Of a stretch of 64,000 nucleotides of DNA, positions 25,639-34,275 are shown in pieces. Position 1 is the stretch's first letter, and every line of letters begins with the position of its first letter. A program made the translations under genes and the position numbers. Under the pieces are notes generated by a model, which was not told the origin of the DNA, did no database searches, and was given only the letters and a program-made list of their open reading frames with translations. This stretch comes from Tenacibaculum sp. 190524A02b (GTDB lineage: Bacteria > Bacteroidota > Bacteroidia > Flavobacteriales > Flavobacteriaceae): the NCBI RefSeq assembly GCF_964036645.1, contig NZ_OZ038525.1:310001-374000 (forward strand), in the 5' to 3' direction.

Positions 25639-25878
25639 TTATAAAGGTTTTATAATTCTGGTTTCTATAATTATGGGAATGTTGTTAAGTGATGTTGGAA
25701 TGTTGAGTTGTTGGTGAGTAACATTAGGGTTGTTTACTAATACTCTTACGCATAGTTCATCTGTGTATGTATTTCCTTTTTTATAGGAAGCGATTTCAAT
25801 ACCTGTAAAGAATTTTGATTGAATTACTTTTTGATTAATAGTGGTAAATACCTCTTTAGCGATTTCTAGGTTTTGCAT
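25639..25878 (-). CDS. Free-standing copy of the protease N-terminal domain
   Basis: 79 residues: FTGIEIASYKKGNTYTDELCVRVLVNN then IPTSLNNIPIIIETRI. This lines up with residues ~22-75 of the following protease (VTGVDVGYKYSNGKRTDEITIRVHVKQ, then IPTTINGIKTDVIEME), with the same strand order and Ile-Pro-Thr turn. It has no signal peptide and no other domain. It may act as a partner, inhibitor-like prodomain or modification substrate. It is the first gene of the cassette, with a -7 box upstream and a 48-bp gap to the protease. Confidence 0.75.
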   Translation of the reverse strand: MQNLEIAKEVFTTINQKVIQSKFFTGIEIASYKKGNTYTDELCVRVLVNNPNVTHQQLNIPTSLNNIPIIIETRIIKPL

Positions 25879-25954
25879 GGTTGTTAATTTGTTTTTTACA
25901 AGCTGTTTATAGGGGAAGATTTTGTGTGCTTGTAATTTTAGATGTATGGATATT

Positions 25955-25962
25955 CAAAATTA
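25955..25962 (-). promoter_or_regulatory. -7 promoter box (TAATTTTG) for the ATP-grasp/protease cassette
   Basis: Exact TAnnTTTG on the minus strand, 76 bp before the first gene, predicting a leader of ~70 nt. No convincing -33 element. Confidence 0.4.
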
Positions 25963-26104
25963 GAAAGGAATGAAGGATGTTTTTAGAGTGTATCTACCTG
26001 ATTTTAATGATGTTTTTAGATGTTTTTGAAGCAGGGTTTTTCCTGTGACTTATTATTGTAAGGGAAGGGTAGGGAAGAAAGGATAAAAGGAAAGGTGAGA
26101 TCAC

Positions 26105-26556
26105 TTTTTGAGTTGCTTACAGTCTTTTTTGGACTGCTTAGCTTGCTTTTTGAGTTGCTTACGGTCTTTTTTGGATTGCTTAGCTTGCTTTTTGAGTTGC
26201 TTACGGTCTTTTTTGGATTGCTTAGCTTGCTTTTTGAGTTACTTACGGTCTTTTTTGGGCTGCTTAGCTTGCTTTTTGAGTTGCTTACAGTCTTTTTTGG
26301 ATTGCTTAGCTTGCTTTTTGAGTTGCTTACGGTCTTTTTTGGGTTGCTTAGCTTGCTTTTTGAGTTGCTTATAGTCTTTTTTGGACTGCTTAGCTTGCTT
26401 TTGAGTTGCTTATAGTCTTTTTTGGATTGCTTAGCTTGCTTTTTGAGTTGCTTACGGTCTTTTTTAGATTGCTTAGCTTGCTTTTTGAGTTGCTTACAGT
26501 CTTTTTTGGATTGTTTAGCTTGCTTTTTGAGTTGCTTACGGTCTTTTTTAGATTAC
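26105..26556. repeat. 42-bp tandem array (~10.7 copies) with a 1-bp frame break
   Basis: Eleven successive units start with GAGTTGCTTA (one GAGTTACTTA) at exact 42-bp spacing from 26110 to 26529, except for the interval 26362-26403, which is 41 bp (four T instead of five). Units differ by a few substitutions. 42 bp is 14 codons: on the minus strand one frame reads QAKQSKKDRKQLKK per unit, and it meets TGA right after the array (26102) and TAA just before it (26556). No ATG lies in that frame. I interpret it as a decaying repeat-protein gene or a minisatellite. It lies between the acetyltransferase gene and the cassette. The rest of the ~810-bp gap (25879-26104 and 26557-26692) shows no gene. 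Confidence 0.9.
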
Positions 26557-26692
26557 TCAAAAGGGTTATACAAGGAAGCTACAGGCTGAAACTATAGTTT
26601 TCTTTTCTTTTTCATCTAAGTCAAAAACAGGTTGTTTTTCTTGTGAGTGAAATTTACATCAGAAATGGTTTGAGCTTTACTTAGAAGTTTGC

Positions 26693-27319
26693 TTATTGTT
26701 CATTCATCAACTTTTGAAAAAGGTCTATATATTGTCCTACATGAAAACCATCTAGGAGAGCATGGTGTACATGAACAGACATAGGCATTTCTTTTATACC
26801 ATTTTGTTCTGTCATTTTTCCAAAGGAAATTTTTGGGCAGCTATCATTAAAAGTAAAATTTCTAGCGTGAGATAAAGAGGTGAAATCAATCCATGGTATT
26901 GAAGAGTAATGAATCACGTTTTCACCAGAAACAGCAGGGATTAGATCTTTACTGTTTTGAACATTTTCTATTTCTTTTTTAGCTTCTTTTTCAAAATTGG
27001 TATAATCTTTAAAGTAGTTAATGTATGAAAAGCCAAAGGTGTTATTGGGTCTGCTTATAGTAGCAGAAGCATTTACTTTGTCAAAAATAATGACTTCGTC
27101 ATTTATAATTCTGTATTTAAAAGATTCTATACTGTTTGCAGCTACTAATGATTTGTGTAAATAGTACAGAAAGAAGGATTGTAGATTTTCTTTACAATAT
27201 TTATAAGCATTAGTGCAGTCTATGGTAACAGTTACACCAAAGAAGGGTTCCGTAAAATTTTTGAAAAAATTATAGATGTCTTTTCGATTCCAATTGTTTA
27301 GATCTATTTTGTTAGCCAT
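26693..27319 (-). CDS. Chloramphenicol acetyltransferase-like (CatA-type) O-acyltransferase
   Basis: 208 residues, close to the ~215 of type A CATs. It starts with the family-like KIDLNNWNRKDIYNFF, includes FTVTIDCT-like and FKYRI..DEV segments, a central IPWIDFTSLSHA, PKISFGK, and the catalytic signature HVHHALLDGFHVGQ with the active-site His and structural Asp-Gly. CatA enzymes transfer acetyl from acetyl-CoA to chloramphenicol; many chromosomal homologues in Bacteroidota have unknown acceptors. Monocistronic. Resistance cannot be inferred from sequence alone. Confidence 0.87.
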   Translation of the reverse strand: MANKIDLNNWNRKDIYNFFKNFTEPFFGVTVTIDCTNAYKYCKENLQSFFLYYLHKSLVAANSIESFKYRIINDEVIIFDKVNASATISRPNNTFGFSYINYFKDYTNFEKEAKKEIENVQNSKDLIPAVSGENVIHYSSIPWIDFTSLSHARNFTFNDSCPKISFGKMTEQNGIKEMPMSVHVHHALLDGFHVGQYIDLFQKLMNEQ

Positions 27320-27368
27320 TGTTATTAGAATTCTTACAACTTTAAAAGTATAAATAACTAATTAAATT

Positions 27369-27406
27369 AAAAAAAGGAATTGTATAATTATACAATTCCT
27401 TTTTTT
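27369..27406. terminator. Perfect 38-bp palindromic terminator
   Basis: A7-GGAATTGTATAA and its exact complement ending in T7, centred at 27387.5. It lies 20 bp past the stop of the metalloprotease gene and upstream of the CatA-like gene. Confidence 0.88.
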
Positions 27407-27425
27407 AGTGGTTAAAGTTGTTTGT

Positions 27426-30400
27426 TTATTTTTTCAGTATTACAGAGTTTTTTGATTCTTCCTCTGTAGTTATCTTAACTAAATATACTCCTGAATTTAA
27501 ATTGTTAGCTGTTAACTTTGTTTTTCCGGGGTTTTGGGTAAATGTTTCTTCTAGTAACATTTTACCTTGAAGGTTATACAGTTTTATTTGAATATTCTGT
27601 CCTTTTACTTTAGTTAAATCTATAGTAAAGGAATCAGTGAAAGGAACAGGGTAAATTGATGCTGTTGTGTCTAGGTTAATGTCATTATTACCTAGTGTGC
27701 CTCCTTTAATAGTGATGGTATAATCTTCAACTTCACCTTGTCTTGTAAGGTTTTCTCCACATGGTACTATGTAATCTTCTCTACCATATGCTAATTTAAC
27801 TCTCATTCTTACTTTAGTGTCTGGAGCTAAGGTTGCCGCATCTGGTATAGTGATTTGTGTTGAATAAGGACCTGCTTCATATTTATGGAATACTTTCTCG
27901 CCTGGGTCATTAAAATCAAAATTATTGTTCCAGTCTATCCAAACTCCAATAGCATTATACGTCCAATGTTCATTTTTTGTATTTAGTGTTAATGTTTGTT
28001 CGGTACCAGCATTTACTTCAATAGGAATGTCAGTATAATCAGAATAACCTGAGTTATTAGTTTCATTCATCATGTCTCCCAATTGAACTTTGGTGATGTA
28101 GACACCGTCTTCTACTTTTTGTTTAGCAGTACAGTATTCAGTTAAAGGCTCTGTATATTCTCCAATATTAACAGGTTGATGACTTAATGAGTTAGCCCCA
28201 TATTCTAAGATATCTATATATTCACCTTGTTCACCTACTTTTATTTTTATCCACATATAATATCTAAACCTTCCAACTGCATAGAAGTAACCAATATGAC
28301 CTGTTTTACCTTCCCATTTTTTATAGTCTTTACTATGAATTATAAAAGGACTTTTTATATTGTTTCCGTTTTTATCTCTAGGAAAAGTAAAATCTAATTT
28401 TTCGTCTAATACAGTTGTGTTTTCGTCTAAAATTTTAACATGAGTGGTGTTTGTATCATCAGCTATAATTTGTGCTCCAAATTTAACAGAAGCACCAAAA
28501 CCATCTGCATGCATTATTATTCTTGTCTCAGGTGTTGTTTTAGTGTAATCCACTTTATACTGGAACTTAAGACCACCTCCAGCTATTTGTAAATAGGTTT
28601 TGTCTTTATCTAACCTAGTGTTTACTTTATCACCTGTTATTTTTTTATCAACTGTAAGGAAAGTAAAGTCAGCTGGAGCGGTTAGTCCGTTTTCAGTATC
28701 ATTGGTATCTGTATAAGCTGATGGTTTTAAAGCAAATTTAGAGATGACATTTTTATTATGATTGGTTATGTTACCAGTAAAGGTAAATTGTAATCGTTTA
28801 CCATTGTCTAAAGTTTCTACTGAAGCAATACTAATACCTTCAGGTAACATGTTTACTATTTCATCTTTGTCACCATCACCATCACTATCATTCACATCTT
28901 TTATACCTATAACATAATCATCAGCGGTAACATTGTTTTTGAAGCTATTATTACCTCTTAAGATAAACTGAAATGTTTTTCTGTTTAATTCACCGTTATT
29001 TTGAATACTTTCATAGGTAAAAGGGTATCCAGTTATTAAATAGTTAACTGGGTTTAGTTGTTCAAATAATTCACCGCATTTTATTTCAGTTGTTGGAGTT
29101 ACAGGAAAGGCGGAGTCTATAAGTTTAAAGCCTAGTTTATCGTGTTCTGTTTTAAATAAAGTAAAACTTACCCATCTATAAAATATTTGTCCGTCGTAAG
29201 TAAGGTATGTACCTATATACAAATCTTTATCTAAATAATTATCAATATTTGGATCATCTTGAGAAATGATTTTTTTCCAATTTTTTTCTAAATCATGATC
29301 TCTATTATATAAACTCCAGTTTGATTCACTATTAATTACTTGTCCTTTATTTAGTAGAGCTATTTGGTCTGGGCCACTAGCTGATCCATCATTTTGTAAT
29401 ACAAATCCTGAAGCACCTGATTCAGTGTTGGATCTAACATATAAATTATTGTTACTAAATTTAAACGCCAAGACTGAATTTCCATAGTTTAGAGAAACAC
29501 GCATTCTTTGGTAGAAGCCAAACTCTTCATTATCTGAGTTGTTGTATAAGGTTCCTTCGGTTAGTAAACGTCTATATGGCGCTACGTCGTTATGGTTTCT
29601 AAACTGTATTTCAAAATCTATATCGGTAGCGTTTTCTATTTCCGATACATTTTTATTTTCAAAAGCGGCATTATTAAATGAGATTTTAAAATCTGTAACT
29701 GATCTTGCTGAATGATCAGTAGCGTTTCCTGTAAAAGTGAATAAAGCTTTATTGCTGTCAATAACATTAATTTTTGCAGATAAACCATCAGGAGTATTAG
29801 TTGTAGTAAAATGTGTGTTTTCTGTTAAGTCTTGACCAATAGTTGCGTTAGAAAAGTTTACGTTTTCTAAATAAATCATTGTTTTAGTACCTATAACTCC
29901 AGTATTTGCAATTCTTTCTTCTCTAAATTTACGACTACCACTTCCCAAGTCACTTGAATATGAAATACGAGATGTATTTGGGTTAGAAACATAAAGAGTT
30001 TCAGTTAGATTGGTGTCAGATATAACATTATCTCTCCCTGCTACATCACTATTTAAAGCAGCAATCATAGCTGCTTTTTGCCCATTTGTAAACATGCTTG
30101 TACATGGTGTGTAATTCATGAATTCATGAACATTAGTTTCTTGACCACAAGAAGAAAAAGTATAGTTACAATTATTGAAACCTTCTTTGTATTGTTGGCC
30201 AACTGTATTAGGCGTGTCATCAATGCCATCATCTGCATTACAAGCAGCAGAATCACCACTACTATATCCAGAACCCCATGAGTGATTTAAACCCAACCAG
30301 TGTCCAATTTCATGAGTAAGAATATGTCTGAAAGTAGATAGATTTTCTTCGTTTTCTACTCTATCTCCTAGTACCCAGTAAGCCATAGTAATTCCAGTTG

Positions 30401-31256
30401 AAGAGCCATTAGTAGTTAAGCCGTTATCGTGTTGAGGTAACCATGCATAACCTGAACCACCTTGAGTAGTATCTCCATCAACAAATTCATAGGTGTTATA
30501 CCTGTTAAGAATCCAAATGTTTAAGTATTTGTTTGTTGGCCATTTTGTTTGTCTTCTCATGGTGTGAAACTGGGCTTGGTTAGTTGTAAAAGCTCTGTAG
30601 TGTACACCATAAGTAATTCCATTGGTAGGTTTCCCTTCAGGATTTTTTTGAGCTAAAACAAATCTGATTCCTACTCTAGATTCATCTGTTTTGAATTGAT
30701 CTTGTATGGTGTTTCTGTTTTCAGATAATCCATTGAAATCTTCATTAACACGTTTAATAGCTCTTTTTACTTGGGTTTCAGTTAAAACAAAGTCATCATC
30801 ACCATCATGTATGACATGAAAAACAACAGGTATGGTATATTCTGGAATTGTAGTGTATTCTGGGTCAGTTTCAGGGTTAATAGGGATTATTAAATTTGAA
30901 GGAGTTGTTCTTCTTTGCCCATATTTTAATTGTTCAGCAATAACTCTTAATTGTTTTTCATAGTTTAAAGAAGCTTTTTTATAAGCTTCTTTTTCATTAT
31001 TACTTAAGCTTTTGTAGTGTTCATATTCTTTTAAGGTAGTATGGCATTGTTCATTTTTAAGAGCTTCAATTTTATTTTGATCCATTTTGTCAAAAGGATG
31101 AGATTGTCCGTATGAAGTGTTGTTGAAGGCTAGTGAAGTTATAAAGATAAAATGAAATAGTAGACTTTCTATTTTTAAAATAGAAGGTGGTTTTAGAATG
31201 TTTCTAACCTCATTGAAGGTGTTTTTAATTGTAGAAGGTGTAATGTTTTTAGTCAT
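27426..31256 (-). CDS. Secreted M43 (pappalysin-type) zinc metalloprotease with GEVED and T9SS sorting domains
   Basis: 1276 residues. Long N-terminal export signal (cleavage near SYGQ, ~51) and a propeptide; the M43 catalytic domain has HEIGHWLGLNH near residue 313 and the downstream Met-turn region HEFMNYTPC. Middle domains (FQFILRGNNSF.NNVTADDYVIGIKDV, repeated twice) are beta-rich. A GEVED domain (GEVEDYTITI) precedes the C-terminal T9SS type A sorting domain (SIYPVPFTDSFTIDL; LNSGVYLVKI). Secreted by the type IX system and probably cell-surface or extracellular. Monocistronic with a strong terminator. Confidence 0.92.
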   Translation of the reverse strand: MTKNITPSTIKNTFNEVRNILKPPSILKIESLLFHFIFITSLAFNNTSYGQSHPFDKMDQNKIEALKNEQCHTTLKEYEHYKSLSNNEKEAYKKASLNYEKQLRVIAEQLKYGQRRTTPSNLIIPINPETDPEYTTIPEYTIPVVFHVIHDGDDDFVLTETQVKRAIKRVNEDFNGLSENRNTIQDQFKTDESRVGIRFVLAQKNPEGKPTNGITYGVHYRAFTTNQAQFHTMRRQTKWPTNKYLNIWILNRYNTYEFVDGDTTQGGSGYAWLPQHDNGLTTNGSSTGITMAYWVLGDRVENEENLSTFRHILTHEIGHWLGLNHSWGSGYSSGDSAACNADDGIDDTPNTVGQQYKEGFNNCNYTFSSCGQETNVHEFMNYTPCTSMFTNGQKAAMIAALNSDVAGRDNVISDTNLTETLYVSNPNTSRISYSSDLGSGSRKFREERIANTGVIGTKTMIYLENVNFSNATIGQDLTENTHFTTTNTPDGLSAKINVIDSNKALFTFTGNATDHSARSVTDFKISFNNAAFENKNVSEIENATDIDFEIQFRNHNDVAPYRRLLTEGTLYNNSDNEEFGFYQRMRVSLNYGNSVLAFKFSNNNLYVRSNTESGASGFVLQNDGSASGPDQIALLNKGQVINSESNWSLYNRDHDLEKNWKKIISQDDPNIDNYLDKDLYIGTYLTYDGQIFYRWVSFTLFKTEHDKLGFKLIDSAFPVTPTTEIKCGELFEQLNPVNYLITGYPFTYESIQNNGELNRKTFQFILRGNNSFKNNVTADDYVIGIKDVNDSDGDGDKDEIVNMLPEGISIASVETLDNGKRLQFTFTGNITNHNKNVISKFALKPSAYTDTNDTENGLTAPADFTFLTVDKKITGDKVNTRLDKDKTYLQIAGGGLKFQYKVDYTKTTPETRIIMHADGFGASVKFGAQIIADDTNTTHVKILDENTTVLDEKLDFTFPRDKNGNNIKSPFIIHSKDYKKWEGKTGHIGYFYAVGRFRYYMWIKIKVGEQGEYIDILEYGANSLSHQPVNIGEYTEPLTEYCTAKQKVEDGVYITKVQLGDMMNETNNSGYSDYTDIPIEVNAGTEQTLTLNTKNEHWTYNAIGVWIDWNNNFDFNDPGEKVFHKYEAGPYSTQITIPDAATLAPDTKVRMRVKLAYGREDYIVPCGENLTRQGEVEDYTITIKGGTLGNNDINLDTTASIYPVPFTDSFTIDLTKVKGQNIQIKLYNLQGKMLLEETFTQNPGKTKLTANNLNSGVYLVKITTEEESKNSVILKK

Positions 31257-31510
31257 GTTGTTATTGATTTACATAAAGTTGATACAATGATAACATGACT
31301 AAGGGTAAATGTAATGGGTGTTTTTTATCTGATAGTAGTATTAAATTACCTTTAAATATTGTGTTTAAAGATTTTTGTTGAAAAAAAATGTCGAATACGT
31401 GTTTTTTGTTGTAAAATTAACAGTGAAAACGCATGTTTGTTGAGATAATTTAAATTTGTGGATTAGGACTTATTCTTAGTTTAGAACAAGAGTTGTGTGA
31501 TTGAAAAAAG

Positions 31511-32890
31511 TTAATTATTTTCTATAATCACTTTTTCTGACTTTATGTAAATTAAATCTTTATTAGGGCTGTAAATGTTAATCAGTAAATAGTAAACTCC
31601 AGAGGCAAAGTTATCTAGATGTATAGTGTGTTGATTAGTGTTTGTACTGAAGGTTTTTACCAGTTTTCCATTCATATTGTATAGGGTACCAGTAGTAAAA
31701 TACATTTCTTTAGTGTCTTTAATGCTCAAATTTAAAAAGCCATTGCTAGGATTAGGGTACGTTTTACAAATTAAAAGTGGAGTAGCGGTGAAGATATTTT
31801 CACAGCTATTATTGTAGGTAATGTTTTCTGTATTTTTTAAAGTGAAATTTTTAATGTCTTTTTTGTAGTCTGTCCAAGTATCAGTTTTGTAAACATCTTT
31901 GTAACTCCAAAATACAATGCCTCCGTAACCATTGTTTTTACATAATTTTTGTTGGTTTAAAGGAGATGTTTGTTGATTGAATAGATCTACGGAAAAGCTT
32001 ACTTCAGAAATAAGTATTGGTTTGTTCAGTTTCCATTCTTGAGCTTGATTTATATGAGGTGACATTGTGTTGCCCATATAGTTATAAAAGTGAAAAGAGT
32101 AAAAGTCAAGATATACTTTAGAGCAGTTAAAACCTAATTGATGGAATTCACTTTCATGCCAGTAGTTTTTAGTGCTATTGTTTTTAAAAGGTTTAGCAGA
32201 ACCAATAGTGATATTTTGATCGGTGTTTTCTCTTATGGCTTCTATACATTTTCCAATGAATTGTTGCATTTCTATTTTACTTACCGTTTGTTGTGTAGTA
32301 CCGCCATAGTCAACATTCATTCCCCATTCAGGTTCATTCATGATTTCCCAGGCTAGAATATTACATTGTTTTTTTAAGCTTTTAACCATGGGGATAAGTG
32401 CCTTTTGAATATAGCTATTTGTTTTTTGTTTGTTTTTAATAAGGTCTGCATGAAGCCCAGCATATTTACCAGCTACCTTAGTGTAATCTTCAAGCATATC
32501 GTGTGACCAAAGTGTAAGAATAACCATTAAAGAATGTTCATTCGCTAATTTTACAACGTTATTAAGTTGTTGTAAAAAATTATTGTCTAACCCAGTTACA
32601 TAGCCTTGTTCATCAAAATTAGGGTTAGCTCTACCATCGCAATGAATCCATATTCTAACACAATTAACTCCATTTTCTTGCAAGTCTTTAAAGGAGTCTT
32701 TGAACCAATTAGAGTCGTATCCTTCTCCCCATATATGATGTTCTCCAAAATCCCATCCGAAATTATTCCAAGGAATATTAACACCATTTATATAGTATTC
32801 TTTTCCGTTGAGATGAATAGTATTAATTTGTGCATTATTAATGAAAGGGTAAAAGGAAATTAGAAAAATAAGGTATAACTTTTTATTCAT
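31511..32890 (-). CDS. Secreted glycoside hydrolase family 5 enzyme with T9SS sorting domain
   Basis: 459 residues from the ATG at 32890, which opens a signal peptide (MNKKLYLIFLISF, cleavage near NNAQ); an upstream in-frame start would overlap the preceding gene. GH5-type barrel with VNCVRIWIHCDG, acid/base Glu in ILAWEIMNEPEWG, and nucleophile Glu in PILISEVSFS. The C-terminus carries a T9SS type A domain (KTYPNPSNGFLNLSI; FASGVYYLLINI). The early HLNGKEYYINGVNIPWNNFGWDFG resembles GH5 beta-mannanases and related enzymes, but the substrate cannot be assigned. It lies 13 bp downstream of the serine hydrolase gene, so probably in the same operon. Confidence 0.88.
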   Translation of the reverse strand: MNKKLYLIFLISFYPFINNAQINTIHLNGKEYYINGVNIPWNNFGWDFGEHHIWGEGYDSNWFKDSFKDLQENGVNCVRIWIHCDGRANPNFDEQGYVTGLDNNFLQQLNNVVKLANEHSLMVILTLWSHDMLEDYTKVAGKYAGLHADLIKNKQKTNSYIQKALIPMVKSLKKQCNILAWEIMNEPEWGMNVDYGGTTQQTVSKIEMQQFIGKCIEAIRENTDQNITIGSAKPFKNNSTKNYWHESEFHQLGFNCSKVYLDFYSFHFYNYMGNTMSPHINQAQEWKLNKPILISEVSFSVDLFNQQTSPLNQQKLCKNNGYGGIVFWSYKDVYKTDTWTDYKKDIKNFTLKNTENITYNNSCENIFTATPLLICKTYPNPSNGFLNLSIKDTKEMYFTTGTLYNMNGKLVKTFSTNTNQHTIHLDNFASGVYYLLINIYSPNKDLIYIKSEKVIIENN

Positions 32891-32903
32891 AGCAGCTTTT
32901 TTT

Positions 32904-33986
32904 TTAGTTAATGCTTGATAGTTCATTACTGATTTTAGCTCTAAATTCTTTGTTGGTCAAAATTTTTAGTATAAATGCATTGTGGGTTTTGGTAAGTTCT
33001 TTTCTTTCGGAAGGAGTAAGGTTGTTGAAAAAATAAACAACTTCTGTAGTATTCCCCTTTTTGTCAGTAGCATAAAAGGTATTTGTAAAAACGAAAGCAG
33101 TTGAACCACCTTTAGTGCCTGCATGTTGTAACCATTTTTGGTTTTTGGGGTTCTTCATCAAAGATTCTAAAGCTTCATCAAGATAGCTGTGAGTTTTTTT
33201 ACTTAAATAAGATTTAGAGTTTAATTTATTCATTAACTCTGTATATTCACTTACTGTAGAGCTAGGTAAATTGTCAGATCTTACTTTTTGAATATTAATT
33301 CTTAAATCTCCTTTGTTTTTTTTATAAGTAGAATCTAATAGTAATTTATTATGGATGCTATGAGTAGCGTTTATATATTTTTTAAGGGGAAGATTTTTTA
33401 GTTTATTTTTTAGTTTTGTTCCAATGGTATTAGGGAATAGTTCTTTGCCTACGAATAAAGAAGATACCATATAGTAAATTTCAGTATGTTTTTGTATGCC
33501 AAGTTCTTTAAGACGTCTATTAATATTTTTAAGCCCTAGTCTATGGCATAACCATTCAGTATTGGCATTTGAACTATATCTAATCATTCCTTTAGTGATT
33601 TCTCGGATAGAAATTTTATTGTTTATAATTTTTGATTTACTTTTTTCTAACCATTTTGAATGTGATCCTCCGTCCGTATTTTTAACATGGAATTTTTCTA
33701 GCTCGCTAATATGAATTTTTTCATCTGGATTTATTAAGCTATTAGCTGCTTGTATAGCATATTCTATAGCAATAATTATTTTTACGGTACTAGCTAAGGG
33801 CATTATTTTGTTTGAATTAACATTGGCTATAATGTCTTTGTTTCGTACAATTTTAATAGCAGATCTTTGCGGATGTTTTTTTATAAACTCTAAGACAATA
33901 TTTTCTTTTTGGGAGTTAGATTGAAAGCTTATAATAGCTATGAGGATACCTAAGATAGGGATTAATATAAACAGTTTTCTTAGCAT
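32904..33986 (-). CDS. Class A beta-lactamase-like serine hydrolase
   Basis: 360 residues from the ATG at 33986; a TTG 24 bp upstream lies inside the -7 box and is unlikely. One N-terminal membrane anchor or signal. Motifs of the penicillin-recognising fold: SxxK as LASTVKII, the SDN-like triad as YSSNANTEW, and KTG-like KGGS in HAGTKGGSTAFV. These fit class A-type serine hydrolases. The omega-loop Glu of true beta-lactamases is not obvious, so a peptidase or esterase is equally possible. First gene of a pair with the GH5 enzyme. Confidence 0.8.
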   Translation of the reverse strand: MLRKLFILIPILGILIAIISFQSNSQKENIVLEFIKKHPQRSAIKIVRNKDIIANVNSNKIMPLASTVKIIIAIEYAIQAANSLINPDEKIHISELEKFHVKNTDGGSHSKWLEKSKSKIINNKISIREITKGMIRYSSNANTEWLCHRLGLKNINRRLKELGIQKHTEIYYMVSSLFVGKELFPNTIGTKLKNKLKNLPLKKYINATHSIHNKLLLDSTYKKNKGDLRINIQKVRSDNLPSSTVSEYTELMNKLNSKSYLSKKTHSYLDEALESLMKNPKNQKWLQHAGTKGGSTAFVFTNTFYATDKKGNTTEVVYFFNNLTPSERKELTKTHNAFILKILTNKEFRAKISNELSSIN

Positions 33987-34007
33987 TTGACTTTTACTTT
34001 TGTGGAA

Positions 34008-34015
34008 CAAAAATA
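34008..34015 (-). promoter_or_regulatory. -7 promoter box (TATTTTTG) for the serine hydrolase/GH5 pair
   Basis: Exact TAnnTTTG on the minus strand, 21 bp before the preferred ATG. It contains the alternative TTG, which argues against using that codon as a start. Confidence 0.45.
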
Positions 34016-34152
34016 AAATATTATAGAATTATAGGGTGAAAAAATACTAGGTTTTAGTTTTTATGGTTGTTAATAACTTTCACTTTAGTTTGTTCTCTTG
34101 GGGCCAGTATTGATGCTATTTGTTTATTAAATATAATTTACTATATTTAAGT

Positions 34153-34194
34153 TGTTAATAATTATTAACATATGTTATCAACAATTGTTGATAA
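34153..34194. promoter_or_regulatory. Two back-to-back perfect palindromes (18 and 20 bp)
   Basis: TGTTAATAATTATTAACA (34153-34170) and TTATCAACAATTGTTGATAA (34175-34194) are each perfectly self-complementary and separated by 4 bp. They contain four TTATYAACA half-sites, and a fifth copy lies at 34068-34076. The second palindrome overlaps a TAAATTTG box (34192-34199). Strong candidate operator or protein-binding site; similarity to DnaA boxes is partial. Confidence 0.75.
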
Positions 34195-34199
34195 ATTTG
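34192..34199 (+). promoter_or_regulatory. -7 promoter box (TAAATTTG) for the second 95-residue gene
   Basis: Exact TAnnTTTG 76 bp before the ATG, overlapped at its left by the 20-bp palindrome, a position suited to repression. Confidence 0.45.
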
Positions 34200-34275
34200 T
34201 TTATTTTTACACTCAATTTATTGAAATGTAGTTTTTTATGTTTTGTAAGTTGAATTATTAAATTCCCCATATATT

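Noticed and set aside
26095..26597. Two hydrophobic plus-strand reading frames across the 42-bp array (repeated FELLTVFFGLLSLL)
   Set aside because: They lack an ATG and are produced by the repeat unit itself; the strand is opposite to the surrounding genes, and a 1-bp length change breaks the frame. Treated as an artefact of the repeat.
26557..26692. Possible short basic peptide gene (MKKKRKL and frames reading FDLDEKEKKTIVSACSFLV or SLYNPFE) between the acetyltransferase and the array
   Set aside because: No frame combines a start codon with more than a few residues before a stop; at best a remnant of the 5' part of the array gene.
26693..27319. Acquired chloramphenicol resistance gene on a mobile element
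   Set aside because: The protein is CatA-like, but no transposase, integron or attachment site is visible, and its base composition matches its neighbours.
32904..33986. True beta-lactamase
   Set aside because: SxxK, SxN and KGG motifs are present, but the omega-loop glutamate of class A enzymes is not apparent and the protein has extra segments; kept as a serine hydrolase.
34153..34194. Chromosomal replication origin
   Set aside because: The TTATYAACA motifs differ from the DnaA-box consensus at one position and neither dnaA, dnaN nor another origin marker is nearby. Kept as an unexplained palindrome pair instead.
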